Positions 18,093 to 26,499 of a stretch of DNA of 64,000 nucleotides are shown here, piece by piece; position 1 is the first letter of the stretch; the number at the start of each line of letters is the position of its first letter. The notes beneath the pieces were generated by a model. That model was given only the letters and a program-made list of their open reading frames with translations. It ran no database searches and was not told the DNA's origin. This stretch comes from Devosia soli. GTDB taxonomy: Bacteria; Pseudomonadota; Alphaproteobacteria; Rhizobiales; Devosiaceae. Location: contig NZ_LAJG01000005.1 in the NCBI RefSeq assembly GCF_000970455.1, positions 372,001 to 436,000 on the forward strand, written 5' to 3'. The position numbers were made by a program, and so were the translations under genes.

Positions 18093-18824
18093 ATGACCGA
18101 CCAGACTCCAGAAGCCACGCAACTGTTTCTTACGGCGGCCATGCCATGTCCCTATTTGCCGGGGCACATGGAGCGCAAGCTGTTCACGCACCTGAGCGGC
18201 CGCCGCGCTTCGGCACTGCACCATGTTCTGAGCGACAATGGATTTCGCCGTAGCCAGAACCTGATCTACCGGCCCGCCTGCGAGGGCTGCAATGCGTGCC
18301 AATCGGTGCGCATCGTTGCCGGGGAATTTGCGGCTTCCGGCCGTTTCCGCCGGGTGCTGCGCAACAATGCGGATCTCTCGATTTCGGTGCGCCCGACGAC
18401 GGCCACCGCCGAGCAGTACGACCTGTTCAAGCGCTATCTCGAATCCCGCCACGCCGGCGGCGGCATGACGCAGATGTCGTATCAGGACTACGAATATATG
18501 GTCGAAGATACGCCGGTACAGTCGGTGCTGGTGGAATACCGGCTGCGTGACCATCCCGACGAACCGCTCGTTGCCGTGGCGCTGACCGATGTGATGCCCG
18601 ACGGGCTTTCGATGGTCTATTCCTTCTACGATCCAGATCTCGCCCACCGAAGCCTTGGGACATTCCTGATCCTCGACCATATCGCGCAGGTACGCTCTGC
18701 CGGTCTGCGCTATGTCTATCTCGGCTATTGGGTGAAGGATTCGCCCAAGATGGCCTATAAGGCGCAGTACCGTCCGCTCGAAGTCCAGCGCGGCCACGCC
18801 GGCTGGGTGCGGGTAGAGGACTGA
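18093..18824 (+). CDS. bpt: Aspartate/glutamate leucyltransferase (Bpt, arginyltransferase family)
   Basis: This 243-residue enzyme adds leucine from Leu-tRNA to proteins with acidic N-termini, marking them for ClpS/ClpAP degradation (N-degron pathway). The N-terminal cysteine-containing ATE domain is visible as CPYLPGHMERKLFTHLSG and YRPACEGCNACQSVRI (about residues 58-73). The C-terminal ATE domain includes YSFYDPDLAHRSLGTFLILD and YLGYWVKDSPKMAYKAQYRP. Length and motifs are normal. It follows the RDD gene on the same strand. Confidence 0.94.
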   Translation: MTDQTPEATQLFLTAAMPCPYLPGHMERKLFTHLSGRRASALHHVLSDNGFRRSQNLIYRPACEGCNACQSVRIVAGEFAASGRFRRVLRNNADLSISVRPTTATAEQYDLFKRYLESRHAGGGMTQMSYQDYEYMVEDTPVQSVLVEYRLRDHPDEPLVAVALTDVMPDGLSMVYSFYDPDLAHRSLGTFLILDHIAQVRSAGLRYVYLGYWVKDSPKMAYKAQYRPLEVQRGHAGWVRVED

Positions 18825-18843
18825 TGCGACTGGCGTCTGCCGG

Positions 18844-19152
18844 TCACACCACCATATCAAACACGATCAGACCATCGCGGCCGCCTTCGAGCGCGGCAAC
18901 GAGTTTGCTGCCCGCGGCCTTATGGTCCGGGTGGACGAGGTATGCATCGCGTGCGGCTTCGTCGACAAAATCCATGGTGAAGCCATCGACAAAGCCTTGG
19001 TGTGCGCCTTCGGGCGACACATTGGGGCCGGCATACATGGCGATGAAGCCGGGAACGACTTCACGCAATGATTCAAGTTCGCTGTAAAGCGCGGCGCGCT
19101 GCTCTTGCGTTACTTCAGCACGGAAACGGACGAGGACGCAGTGGCGGATCAT
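18844..19152 (-). CDS. Dabb-family (stress-responsive A/B barrel) protein
   Basis: This 102-residue protein has a ferredoxin-like alpha+beta barrel domain: MIRHCVLVRFRAEVTQEQ at the start, FIAMYAGPNVSPEGAHQGFVDGFTMDFV in the middle and HPDHKAAGSKLVAAL near the end. Dabb proteins form dimers; some act as small-molecule cyclases or stress proteins, but most have no known substrate. It converges on bpt with a 19-bp gap. It stands alone, so no pathway can be inferred. Confidence 0.85.
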   Translation of the reverse strand: MIRHCVLVRFRAEVTQEQRAALYSELESLREVVPGFIAMYAGPNVSPEGAHQGFVDGFTMDFVDEAARDAYLVHPDHKAAGSKLVAALEGGRDGLIVFDMVV

Positions 19153-19213
19153 TTTTGCGAGTCCTTGGAAGGGGTTGGAGTGAGAGTTTGAGTGGCCGAA
19201 ATATATCAGTCGT

Positions 19214-19285
19214 CGTCACTCCCCGGTTTGTCCGGGTAGTCCATGCGGAGGCGAGATGGATTGCCGGGACGAGCCCGGCAATGAC
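19214..19285. repeat. Family A intergenic palindromic repeat, two-unit copy
   Basis: Left unit 19214-19242 (GTCACTCCCCGGTTTGTCC...) and right unit 19257-19285 (TGGATTGCCGGGACGAGCCC...) are separated by a short GCGGAGGCGAGA spacer that recurs in the copy at 28925. Confidence 0.8.
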
Positions 19286-19304
19286 GATGTAAGGGAGATA
19301 CGAA

Positions 19305-19356
19305 AGGCCCCTCCCCCGGCGCTATCCGCCGACCACTCCCCCAAAGGGAGAGATGA
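19305..19356. repeat. Family B GC-rich intergenic repeat
   Basis: A CCCCTCCCCC...CTCCCCCAAAGGGAG tract downstream of parC. It shares the CTCCCCC(A)AAAGGGGGAG theme with 42201-42315 and other family B sites. Confidence 0.5.
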
Positions 19357-19371
19357 AGAAAGGGCGAGACC

Positions 19372-21672
19372 TCACCCAACGAATTTATTGTTCCTCGGGA
19401 AACCCGTCGGCGGCTGGCGGCCGGCAGTGGCGCGGTCGCTCAGCCAATCGGTGAGTTCTTCGGTGGGTTTGGAATAGGTGCGGCCGGAGCTGTCGGTCCA
19501 GGTGAGGCCATCCGCGGCATAGAAGGTCTTGATGTCGGAAACGCCGCCATCCTTATAGCGCTGGAGGCGGACGCCCTTGCCGCGGGTCATGGTTGCAAGC
19601 TGGGCCATGGGGAAGACAAGGAGCTTGCGGTTTTCGCCGATGGTGGCGACGCGGTCGCCGTCGCAAGGGACGATGAGGCGCGCTTCCTCGGGCAGTGAGA
19701 CATTGAGGATCTGCTTGCCCTTGCGGGTATTGGCGATGAGATCGTCTTCGGGGACGATGAAGCCATAGCCGGCCGAGGAGGCAATAATACGCTTGGCGCC
19801 GGGCTTATAGACAAAGAGCGCGACGATATCCTGGCCCTCTTCCATATCGACCATGATGCGGACAGGCTCCCCCTGGCCGCGGCCGCCGGGGAGCTTGTCG
19901 GCGCCGAGCGTATAGACCTTGCCGCCCGTCGTCAGCATCAGGAGCTTATCGGTGGTCTCGCAGTTGAGCGCCAGTTTCAGGCGATCGCCGGCCTTGAACC
20001 CCTTTTCGTCGATCGGCGCATTGTGGCCCTTGGGCGCGCGGATCCAGCCCTTTTCCGAGAGGATGACGGTAATCGGCTCGCGCTCGATAAAGGCCTCGGT
20101 GATTTCGGCGGCGTCGGCTGTCGGCGCATCGAAATAAACGGTGCGGCGGGCGCCGAGGGCATGCGGGGTGACGCCATCGGCCTCAAAGAGCGGATATGCC
20201 TTTTTCAACGCTTCGACCTGCTTGGCGATCTCGCCCCACTGCTTCTTTTCTGAAGCCAGCAGCGCCTGGAGCTTGCCTTGCTCGGTGGTTAGGTTTTCGT
20301 GTTCCTTGCGAAGTTCGATTTCCTCGAGTTTGCGCAGGGAACGCAGACGCATGTTGAGGATGGCTTCCGCCTGATTATCTGTCAGGTCGAAGGTCGCCAT
20401 CAGGCTTTTTTTCGCATCATCCTCCTCGCGGATGATGCGGATCACCTCGTCTAGATTGAGATAGGCGACAATATAGCCTTCGAGCACTTCGAGGCGATTG
20501 GCGATCTGTTCGAGCCGGTGCTCGGAGCGGCGGACCAAAACGATCTTGCGGTGATCGAGCCAGGCGCGCAGCGCATCGGCAAGGCTCATGACCTTAGGCG
20601 TCGTGCCCTTGTCGAGCACGTTGAGATTGAGCGGGAAGCGCAGTTCAAGCTCGGTGAGCTTAAAGAGCTGTTCCATGAGGATGACCGCGTCAACCGTGCC
20701 AGCGCGCGGCTCGAGGACGAGGCGGATATCGTCGGCGCTTTCGTCGCGTACGTCTTTGAGGAGCGGCAGTTTCTTGGCGAGCAGCAGCTCGGCGATCTTT
20801 TCGACGAGACGCGATTTCTGCACGCCATAGGGAATCTGGGTGACGACGATCTGATAAACGCCCCTGCCCTTTTCTTCCTTGTGCCAGACGGCACGGTGAC
20901 GGAAGGCGCCGCGGCCGGTTTCGTAGGAAAGGACGATGGAGGAGCGGGATTCGACGAGGTGACCGCCCGTCGGGAAATCGGGGCCGCGGACGAGGTCGTC
21001 CATACTGGGCGGAGCGGAGAGATCGGCGTGGATCAGCTCTTCGGTCGTGGCGCTGGGATTATGGATGAGCTTGAGCGCAGCATTGCAGAGTTCGACGACG
21101 TTATGCGGCGGCACCGAGGTCGCCATGCCAACGGCGATGCCGGTCGAGCCATTGGCGAGAAGGTTAGGGAAATTCGAGGGGAGGACGACGGGCTCTTCGT
21201 CTTCGCCGTCATAGGTGGGGCGGAAGTCGATGGCGTTTTCGGTGATGCCTTCAAGAAGCCGCATCGAGACTTCGGTCATGCGGGATTCGGTGTAGCGCAT
21301 GGCCGCGGCGCTATCGCCGTCGATATTGCCGAAATTGCCCTGGCCGTCGACGAGGGGATAGCGGAGGGCAAAGTCCTGTGCGAGGCGCACGAGTGCGTCG
21401 TAGATCGATTGGTCGCCGTGGGGGTGGAATTTACCGATGACGTCGCCGACGATACGGGCGGATTTTTTATAACCCTGGCCGGGATCGAGGCGCAGGAGGC
21501 GCATGGCGTGGATGATGCGTCGATGGACCGGTTTCAGGCCATCGCGGGCGTCCGGCAAGGCACGCTGGGTGATCGTCGAGAGGGCGTAGCTCAGATACCG
21601 TTCTTCGAGCGCCTGCTTGAGATCGACGATGCGCTGATCGTCGGCGGGTGGCAGGGTATCGGCGTCGGACAT
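19372..21672 (-). CDS. parC: DNA topoisomerase IV subunit A
   Basis: This 766-residue subunit, with ParE, decatenates daughter chromosomes. The catalytic tyrosine is Tyr127 in AMRYTESRM. The N-terminal breakage-reunion domain (to about residue 480) is followed by a coiled region and a short C-terminal beta-pinwheel. The shorter tail and overall sequence favour ParC over GyrA. In the quinolone region [10 protein letters not shown], Gln88 stands where E. coli ParC has Ser80, and Asp92 matches Glu84. It is the last gene of the minus-strand run and lies 97 bp after recO. Confidence 0.95.
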   Translation of the reverse strand: MSDADTLPPADDQRIVDLKQALEERYLSYALSTITQRALPDARDGLKPVHRRIIHAMRLLRLDPGQGYKKSARIVGDVIGKFHPHGDQSIYDALVRLAQDFALRYPLVDGQGNFGNIDGDSAAAMRYTESRMTEVSMRLLEGITENAIDFRPTYDGEDEEPVVLPSNFPNLLANGSTGIAVGMATSVPPHNVVELCNAALKLIHNPSATTEELIHADLSAPPSMDDLVRGPDFPTGGHLVESRSSIVLSYETGRGAFRHRAVWHKEEKGRGVYQIVVTQIPYGVQKSRLVEKIAELLLAKKLPLLKDVRDESADDIRLVLEPRAGTVDAVILMEQLFKLTELELRFPLNLNVLDKGTTPKVMSLADALRAWLDHRKIVLVRRSEHRLEQIANRLEVLEGYIVAYLNLDEVIRIIREEDDAKKSLMATFDLTDNQAEAILNMRLRSLRKLEEIELRKEHENLTTEQGKLQALLASEKKQWGEIAKQVEALKKAYPLFEADGVTPHALGARRTVYFDAPTADAAEITEAFIEREPITVILSEKGWIRAPKGHNAPIDEKGFKAGDRLKLALNCETTDKLLMLTTGGKVYTLGADKLPGGRGQGEPVRIMVDMEEGQDIVALFVYKPGAKRIIASSAGYGFIVPEDDLIANTRKGKQILNVSLPEEARLIVPCDGDRVATIGENRKLLVFPMAQLATMTRGKGVRLQRYKDGGVSDIKTFYAADGLTWTDSSGRTYSKPTEELTDWLSDRATAGRQPPTGFPRNNKFVG

Positions 21673-21769
21673 GCGGTGCTCATGCTCAGGGAGAACGAAT
21701 CAGGAAGGCAGTATAGCGCCCGCCGCAGAAAGCGACAGGAAAGCCGCGGATTTCTTGGGGATTGCGCGC

Positions 21770-22480
21770 CTAGTGATGCTCGCGACTGAGAAGATCGACG
21801 AGCGCATCGCGAATGGTGGGCTGGTCGATCTGGCGGGCGGACCAGACGTAGCGATCAAGGAAGTGGCCGGTAAGCTTGAAGGCGTCGCGGATGTCGTGGG
21901 GCGAGGCATTGCCGCGCTCGTGGAGAAAACTCGGCAGCGGCAGGAGGCGATCGCGATAGGGTTCGGCGGCGGCGCGGGAGACGGCGCGTCCGGATTTTGG
22001 GGAGACGTGGGTCAAGTCGGTGGTAACGCCGGTCGAGGCGCAGCTCGTGAGGTCAAGCCCGAAGCCGAGTTCGTCGAGAAGGGAGAGTTCGAAGCGGGCG
22101 AGCGCGGCACCGTCGGGCGCGTGGTCGAGGAGGTTGAGAGCCTGGCCGAGAAGGCGATCATGGGGATCGCGCTCGGGGAGAAGGCGCAGGTGCTCAGTGA
22201 CCAGCTGGGTCAGGTAGAGGCGCGTGCGATCGGCCATGAGATCGGCGGCGCGGCTCTGCATGAGTTCTACGGTGAAGGTACCGAGATGGTCTTCAAGGCG
22301 AGCGCGCCATGTAAGGTGAATGGTGTTGCCGACCTGGAGCGTGGCGGCGAGCCTAGGAGACCGTCCGCCCCGCACAAGACCGGCATAGCGGCCGCGACCG
22401 GCAACCATGGCCTCGGCGATGAGACTGGTCTCGCCGTGGCGTCGGACGCCTATCAGCAGGGCTTCACCGGTCCATTCCAT
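21770..22480 (-). CDS. recO: DNA repair protein RecO
   Basis: RecO (236 residues) anneals DNA and loads RecA at single-strand gaps with RecR. The N-terminal OB fold reads EWTGEALLIGVRRHGETSLIAEAM and GRYAGLVRGGRS (about residues 2-41), and the helical C-terminal domain includes FELSLLDELGFGLDLTSCASTG. There is one Cys near the zinc-site region, so the full zinc motif seen in some RecO proteins is absent. It starts three bases after the DUF1232 stop, in the conserved rnc-era-recO neighbourhood. Confidence 0.95.
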   Translation of the reverse strand: MEWTGEALLIGVRRHGETSLIAEAMVAGRGRYAGLVRGGRSPRLAATLQVGNTIHLTWRARLEDHLGTFTVELMQSRAADLMADRTRLYLTQLVTEHLRLLPERDPHDRLLGQALNLLDHAPDGAALARFELSLLDELGFGLDLTSCASTGVTTDLTHVSPKSGRAVSRAAAEPYRDRLLPLPSFLHERGNASPHDIRDAFKLTGHFLDRYVWSARQIDQPTIRDALVDLLSREHH

Positions 22481-22483
22481 GAC

Positions 22484-22864
22484 TCAGATGATATCGTTGA
22501 GCCAGGCGAAGAGCGCAAGAGCGGCGAGTAGCCAGAGGGCGAGGATGACGAGCAAGCCGGCACGGCTCGTGGGCTTGGCAGCCATCGTTGCGGCATGGAT
22601 CCGAAAATCGGCAAGCAGGGTGTCGGGGATCAGCTTCATCACGAGGACGATGCCCAACGGGACGATAAGCAGGTCATCGAGATAGCCAAGGACAGGTACG
22701 AAATCGGGAATAAGATCAACCGGCGATAGCGCATAAGCGGCAACGCATGCTGCAAGAATGCGCGCCGACCATGGCGTGCGGGGGTCGCGCGCAGCGATCC
22801 AAAGCGTCAGCACGTCCCGCTTGATGGCGCGCGCCCAAGTCTTGGCGCGCTCGATAAAAGTCAC
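22484..22864 (-). CDS. DUF1232 (YkvA-type) membrane protein
   Basis: This 126-residue protein has the DUF1232 signature AAYALSPVDLIPDFVPVLGYLDDLL (about residues 42-66, containing the SPxDLIPD core) within a membrane-inserting hydrophobic region, plus a C-terminal transmembrane helix (LLVILALWLLAALALFAWL). Its role is unknown across bacteria. It overlaps the era stop by four bases and is followed by recO, so it is translated from the same transcript. Confidence 0.88.
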   Translation of the reverse strand: MTFIERAKTWARAIKRDVLTLWIAARDPRTPWSARILAACVAAYALSPVDLIPDFVPVLGYLDDLLIVPLGIVLVMKLIPDTLLADFRIHAATMAAKPTSRAGLLVILALWLLAALALFAWLNDII

Positions 22865-23793
22865 TTCTTCTCATGCGGAAATTCGAGGCCCATTTCCTGG
22901 TAGCGCTCGGGATCGTCGGCCCACTTTTCGCGGACTTTGACGAAGAGGAAAAGGTGGATCGGCACCTCGTACATCGCCATCAGTTCCTTGCGCGATTCCG
23001 CGCCGATCGCCTTGATGGTCTGGCCGCCGGCGCCGAGCACAATCTTCTTGTGGCTTTCTCGGGCGAGGTAGATCACCTGGTCGATCTTGTAGGAGCCGTC
23101 CTTCTGGATCTTGAAACTCTCGGTCTCTACCGTCGAGGTATAGGGGATTTCGTCGTGAACGCGGAGGAAGAGCTTTTCGCGCGTCACTTCGGCGGCAGTA
23201 ATGGCCATGGTGAGATCGGTGAGGTGATCTTCCGGGAAATGCCAGGGACCGGGGGGAACGTGCTTTACGCACCAGTCGATGAAATCGGTGACGCCATCAC
23301 CCTTCAGGGCCGAGAGCATGAAGGTCGATTCAAAACGCAGCCGGCCGTTGAGATCCTGCGCTAGTTCGAGCAGCTTTTCGCGCTTTACCTGGTCGATCTT
23401 GTTGAGGATCAAAACTTTTGGGTGCGGAATGTTCTCGAGGCCTTCGATCAGAAGTTCGATATCGGGCGTGATGCCGCGGTCGGCGTCGATCAGGAAGGCG
23501 ACGATATCGGCATCCCCTGCCCCGCCCCAGGCACTATCGACCATGGCGCGATCGAGCCGGCGCTTGGGGGTAAAGACGCCGGGGGTATCGACGAAGACGA
23601 GCTGGGTCTGATCGAGGGTGAGGACGCCGCGCACCTGGCTGCGGGTGGTCTGCGCCTTATGGGTGACGATGGAAACCTTGGTGCCGACCAGCGAATTGAG
23701 CAGTGTCGACTTGCCGGCATTGGGCGCACCGACGAGAGCGATGAAGCCGCAGGCGGTATTGGCGAGATCGACGGGCGCGATCGGGTCGGTCAT
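22861..23793 (-). CDS. era: GTPase Era
   Basis: Era (310 residues) is a GTPase that binds 16S rRNA and helps 30S ribosome maturation. G1 is GAPNAGKSTL, G3 DTPGVF and G4 NKID; the C-terminal KH domain contains VIYLARESHKKIVLGAGGQTIKAIG (in part). I chose the ATG at 23791-23793 because it forms ATGA with the rnc stop, and residues before it do not fit Era. Gene order lepB-rnc-era is conserved widely. Confidence 0.97.
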   Translation of the reverse strand: MTDPIAPVDLANTACGFIALVGAPNAGKSTLLNSLVGTKVSIVTHKAQTTRSQVRGVLTLDQTQLVFVDTPGVFTPKRRLDRAMVDSAWGGAGDADIVAFLIDADRGITPDIELLIEGLENIPHPKVLILNKIDQVKREKLLELAQDLNGRLRFESTFMLSALKGDGVTDFIDWCVKHVPPGPWHFPEDHLTDLTMAITAAEVTREKLFLRVHDEIPYTSTVETESFKIQKDGSYKIDQVIYLARESHKKIVLGAGGQTIKAIGAESRKELMAMYEVPIHLFLFVKVREKWADDPERYQEMGLEFPHEKK

Positions 23794-24497
23794 GAGCGGT
23801 CCTTCCAAACATTCTGGCGCTTGAGGAAATCCTCGGCAGCCTTGTGTTCGGCTATTTTCTTGGAGGGGCCAGTCGCCGAGATACGCTCGAAACCAGCGAG
23901 ATCGATGGCGATGGTGAATTCGGGAGCATGGTCGGGGCCGGTGCGCTCGACGAGTGCATAGGTCGGCGGTTCGAGGCCACGCGCCTGCGCCCATTCCTGC
24001 AGCGTCGTCTTGGCATCGGCGCGGTGGGTCTGGCCGTCGGCGATGAATTCTTCGAAATGCTTGCGGACGAATTCGGCGGCGGGTTCGAGGCCTCCGTCGA
24101 GAAAGATCGCGCCGATAATGGCTTCGGTGACGTCGCCGAGAATGGCTTCCTTATCCGCGCCGCCGGTGCGGGCTTCGCTGTCTCCCAGGATCATTTCGGG
24201 TCCGAGGCCAAGCTGGCGGGCGATGATGGCGCAGGTTTCCTTACGCACGAGCGTATTGAGCGTGCGGCTCAATTCGCCCTCATTAGCCTTGGGGAAGCGG
24301 GCATAAAGCATGTCCGCCACGACGAGGCCGAGGACGCGATCGCCCAGGAATTCGAGCCGCTGATAGGAGCGCTCGACGCGCTTGCCCGGAGAGACGGCGC
24401 TCGAATGGGTCAAGGCGCGCGAGAGAAGATCCGGATCGGCGAAATGATGGCCGAGACGGTTCTGAAGCTGGTCGTGGCTTTTGTCGCGCCGGCTCAC
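23790..24497 (-). CDS. rnc: Ribonuclease III
   Basis: RNase III (235 residues) cleaves double-stranded RNA in rRNA and mRNA processing. The catalytic signature YQRLEFLGDRVLGLVVADML (about residues 45-64) carries the metal-binding Glu and Asp. The second half has the dsRNA-binding domain with DAKTTLQEWAQARGLEPPTY and the ending KKIAEHKAAEDFL. Starts and stops overlap lepB and era by four bases each, so the three genes are translationally coupled. Confidence 0.97.
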   Translation of the reverse strand: MSRRDKSHDQLQNRLGHHFADPDLLSRALTHSSAVSPGKRVERSYQRLEFLGDRVLGLVVADMLYARFPKANEGELSRTLNTLVRKETCAIIARQLGLGPEMILGDSEARTGGADKEAILGDVTEAIIGAIFLDGGLEPAAEFVRKHFEEFIADGQTHRADAKTTLQEWAQARGLEPPTYALVERTGPDHAPEFTIAIDLAGFERISATGPSKKIAEHKAAEDFLKRQNVWKDRS

Positions 24498-25318
24498 GGG
24501 GCAGCCGTCGTGTCATATGGCGGGTTGCCATAGACGGATTCGAACATGCGATCCCAGCGGACATTGGCCGGCCACTGCCAGATCTGCCACGGCGGCAGGT
24601 TATCCTTGATCGAGAAGAAGCGCGCTTCGGCCTTGGCGATCAGGTTGACGGCGGGCACATAGCCGACCTGAGAGAGAACGCGGCTATCGGCGGAGCGGTC
24701 GCGGTTGTCGCCCATCATGAAATAATGGCCGGCGGGCACGACATATTCCGGCGTGTTATCCAGCGGCGCGTTGTCCGAGATTTCCTGGATGATGTGGGTC
24801 GTGCCTTCGGGGAACGTTTCGCGATAGACTTGGACCTCGCGGGCATCGCCATTGCTGTCGGTATCGGTCGTCGTGCCGACCAGTTCGCGCTCGATCATAA
24901 CGTCGTTGATGTAGAGACGCCCTTCCCTCATTTGAATGCGATCGCCCGGCAGACCGACGACGCGCTTGATATATTCCTGGGTCTGCGGGACCGGACGGAA
25001 GACGGCGATGTCGCCGCGGTTCGGTTCGCGCCCAAGGATGCGGTTGGAAATCGGCAGCTCGAAATCGAGCAGGCTGAAATCGCCGTAGCGGCCGAGCGAG
25101 AAGGAATGCTTGCCGTAGCCCCAGACGAACTTGTTGGCGACGAAGTAATCGCCGATCATCAGGGTCTGCTGCATGGACGCCGTCGGGATCGAAAACGGCT
25201 GATAGAGGAAAAAGCGCAGCACGATGGCGATCAGCAGCGCTTCGACAATGACCACGAAAGTATCCCACCATTCGCTGGCGGCGGATTTCTTGACTGACTT
25301 GTTGGCAGGTTGGGTCAT
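24494..25318 (-). CDS. lepB: Signal peptidase I
   Basis: LepB (274 residues) is the inner-membrane Ser/Lys protease that removes Sec and Tat signal peptides on the periplasmic side. One N-terminal transmembrane helix (about residues 20-38) precedes the catalytic Ser48 in IPTASMQQTL; the general base is Lys118 in EYIKRVVGLPGD. The late motif GDNRDRSADSR is also present. It overlaps rnc by four bases and lies 30 bp after acpS. Confidence 0.96.
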   Translation of the reverse strand: MTQPANKSVKKSAASEWWDTFVVIVEALLIAIVLRFFLYQPFSIPTASMQQTLMIGDYFVANKFVWGYGKHSFSLGRYGDFSLLDFELPISNRILGREPNRGDIAVFRPVPQTQEYIKRVVGLPGDRIQMREGRLYINDVMIERELVGTTTDTDSNGDAREVQVYRETFPEGTTHIIQEISDNAPLDNTPEYVVPAGHYFMMGDNRDRSADSRVLSQVGYVPAVNLIAKAEARFFSIKDNLPPWQIWQWPANVRWDRMFESVYGNPPYDTTAAP

Positions 25319-25348
25319 TGCAGTTCCAGGATAGCGCTGAGGAGAGCG

Positions 25349-25768
25349 TTAGACGCTTGCCCGCGAGGGGTCAACCGGCAGCGCTTCGATGATGACGAAA
25401 GCCTGCGCAAGGCCGGCATCGTCGGTGATGGTGAGGTGAATATGGGGCTCGTGGCCGGGGGGCATGAGACGCTCGAGCGCGCGCAGAGCGCCATTGGTCA
25501 GTTTCATCGTAGGCTTGCCCGACGGCAGGTTCACGACGCCCATGTCGCGCCAATAAACGCCAAAACTAAGGCCGGTGCCGAGCGCCTTGGAACACGCTTC
25601 CTTAGCGGCGAAACGCTTGGCATAGGACGCCGCCCGCTGGGCCCGGCGATCGGACTTCTTCCGCTCGATCTCGGTAAAGCAGCGATTGGTGAAGCGCTCG
25701 CCATAACGCTCGATCGTGTTAGCGATGCGATGGATCTGGATAAGGTCGGAGCCGAGGCCGATGATCAT
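25349..25768 (-). CDS. acpS: Holo-[acyl-carrier-protein] synthase
   Basis: AcpS (139 residues) transfers 4'-phosphopantetheine from CoA to acyl carrier protein. The two family motifs are visible: [12 protein letters not shown] with the metal-binding Asp near the N-terminus, and [16 protein letters not shown] (about residues 54-69) with the conserved Glu. I chose the ATG at 25766-25768 because the MIIGLGSDL opening is standard. It precedes lepB on the same strand; a repeat-filled 140-bp gap separates it from pyrE. Confidence 0.95.
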   Translation of the reverse strand: MIIGLGSDLIQIHRIANTIERYGERFTNRCFTEIERKKSDRRAQRAASYAKRFAAKEACSKALGTGLSFGVYWRDMGVVNLPSGKPTMKLTNGALRALERLMPPGHEPHIHLTITDDAGLAQAFVIIEALPVDPSRASV

Positions 25769-25787
25769 TCTTTTTATTCCTTGAAGG

Positions 25788-25902
25788 ACCCCCACCTAGC
25801 CTCCCACTGGGAGGGGGAGGAATTGCGGCAGTGTTTGCCTCGATCTGCTGCCAACCACCACAGCGCCCCTCCCCCTCTCAGGGGGGGGCTGGGTGGGGGT
25901 GG
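25788..25902. repeat. Family B GC-rich repeat, long copy with inverted ends
   Basis: The tract begins CCCCCACCTAGCCTCCC and ends GGCTGGGTGGGGGTGG, so its two ends are near-complementary over about 17 bp. Inner GGGAGGGGGAGG and CCCCTCCCCCTC arms are also complementary. The same opening CCCCCACCTAGCC occurs at 63651-63663. It lies between pyrE and acpS. Confidence 0.7.
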
Positions 25903-25908
25903 ACTTCG

Positions 25909-26499
25909 CTACTTCACGCCCTGAAGACCACGGCTCCCCGGCTTCACCGCTGGAATAGCGGCGAGCTCCGGCGGCAGTTGATCGGCCGGATAGGCGGGGA
26001 CCTTGAACTCGATCAGCGATACGAGCGGCACGCCCATATCGGCTTCGCCGCCGGAGCGGTCGATGAGGCAGGCGGCGGCGACGACATTGGCGCCGATGGC
26101 ACGCAGGGCCGCGACGCATTCGCGGATGGAAAGGCCAGTCGAGACGATGTCTTCGACGACGATCACCTTGTCATCGGGCGCAATCTCGAAACCGCGGCGG
26201 AGCTCGAACTGACCCTCGACACGTTCCGTATAGAGCGCGGGGAGACCAAGCTGGCGGGCGGTTTCATAGCCGGGAATTATGCCGCCGATTGCTGGGGAAA
26301 CGACCTTGGTGACGCCTGGAACTTCGGCCTTGATCTTATCGGCCAGCGCCTTGCACAGCTTTTCGGTCTCGGCCGCGTATTGAAAGACCTTTGCCTTTTG
26401 CAGGAACAGCGGCGAGCGCAGGCCCGAAGAGAGAATGAAGTGGCCCTCGAGCAGCGCCCCGCACTTGCGGAAAATATCCAGCACTTCCTCAGTCTTCAC
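25909..26499 (-). CDS. pyrE: Orotate phosphoribosyltransferase
   Basis: PyrE (196 residues) makes orotidine 5'-phosphate from orotate and PRPP in pyrimidine synthesis. The PRPP-binding motif is [13 protein letters not shown] (about residues 112-124). I prefer the GTG at 26497-26499 as start: AGGAG lies about eight bases upstream and the protein then opens [20 protein letters not shown], as typical PyrE proteins do. An ATG at 26524-26526 would add nine unmatched residues inside rsh. Either way the gene overlaps the rsh end (11 or 38 bp), implying coupling. Confidence 0.92.
   Translation of the reverse strand: MKTEEVLDIFRKCGALLEGHFILSSGLRSPLFLQKAKVFQYAAETEKLCKALADKIKAEVPGVTKVVSPAIGGIIPGYETARQLGLPALYTERVEGQFELRRGFEIAPDDKVIVVEDIVSTGLSIRECVAALRAIGANVVAAACLIDRSGGEADMGVPLVSLIEFKVPAYPADQLPPELAAIPAVKPGSRGLQGVK

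Noticed and set aside
20518..21789. Long open frame on the plus strand opposite parC
   Set aside because: It lies fully against parC with catalytic motifs intact on the minus strand. No Shine-Dalgarno or protein-like pattern was found.
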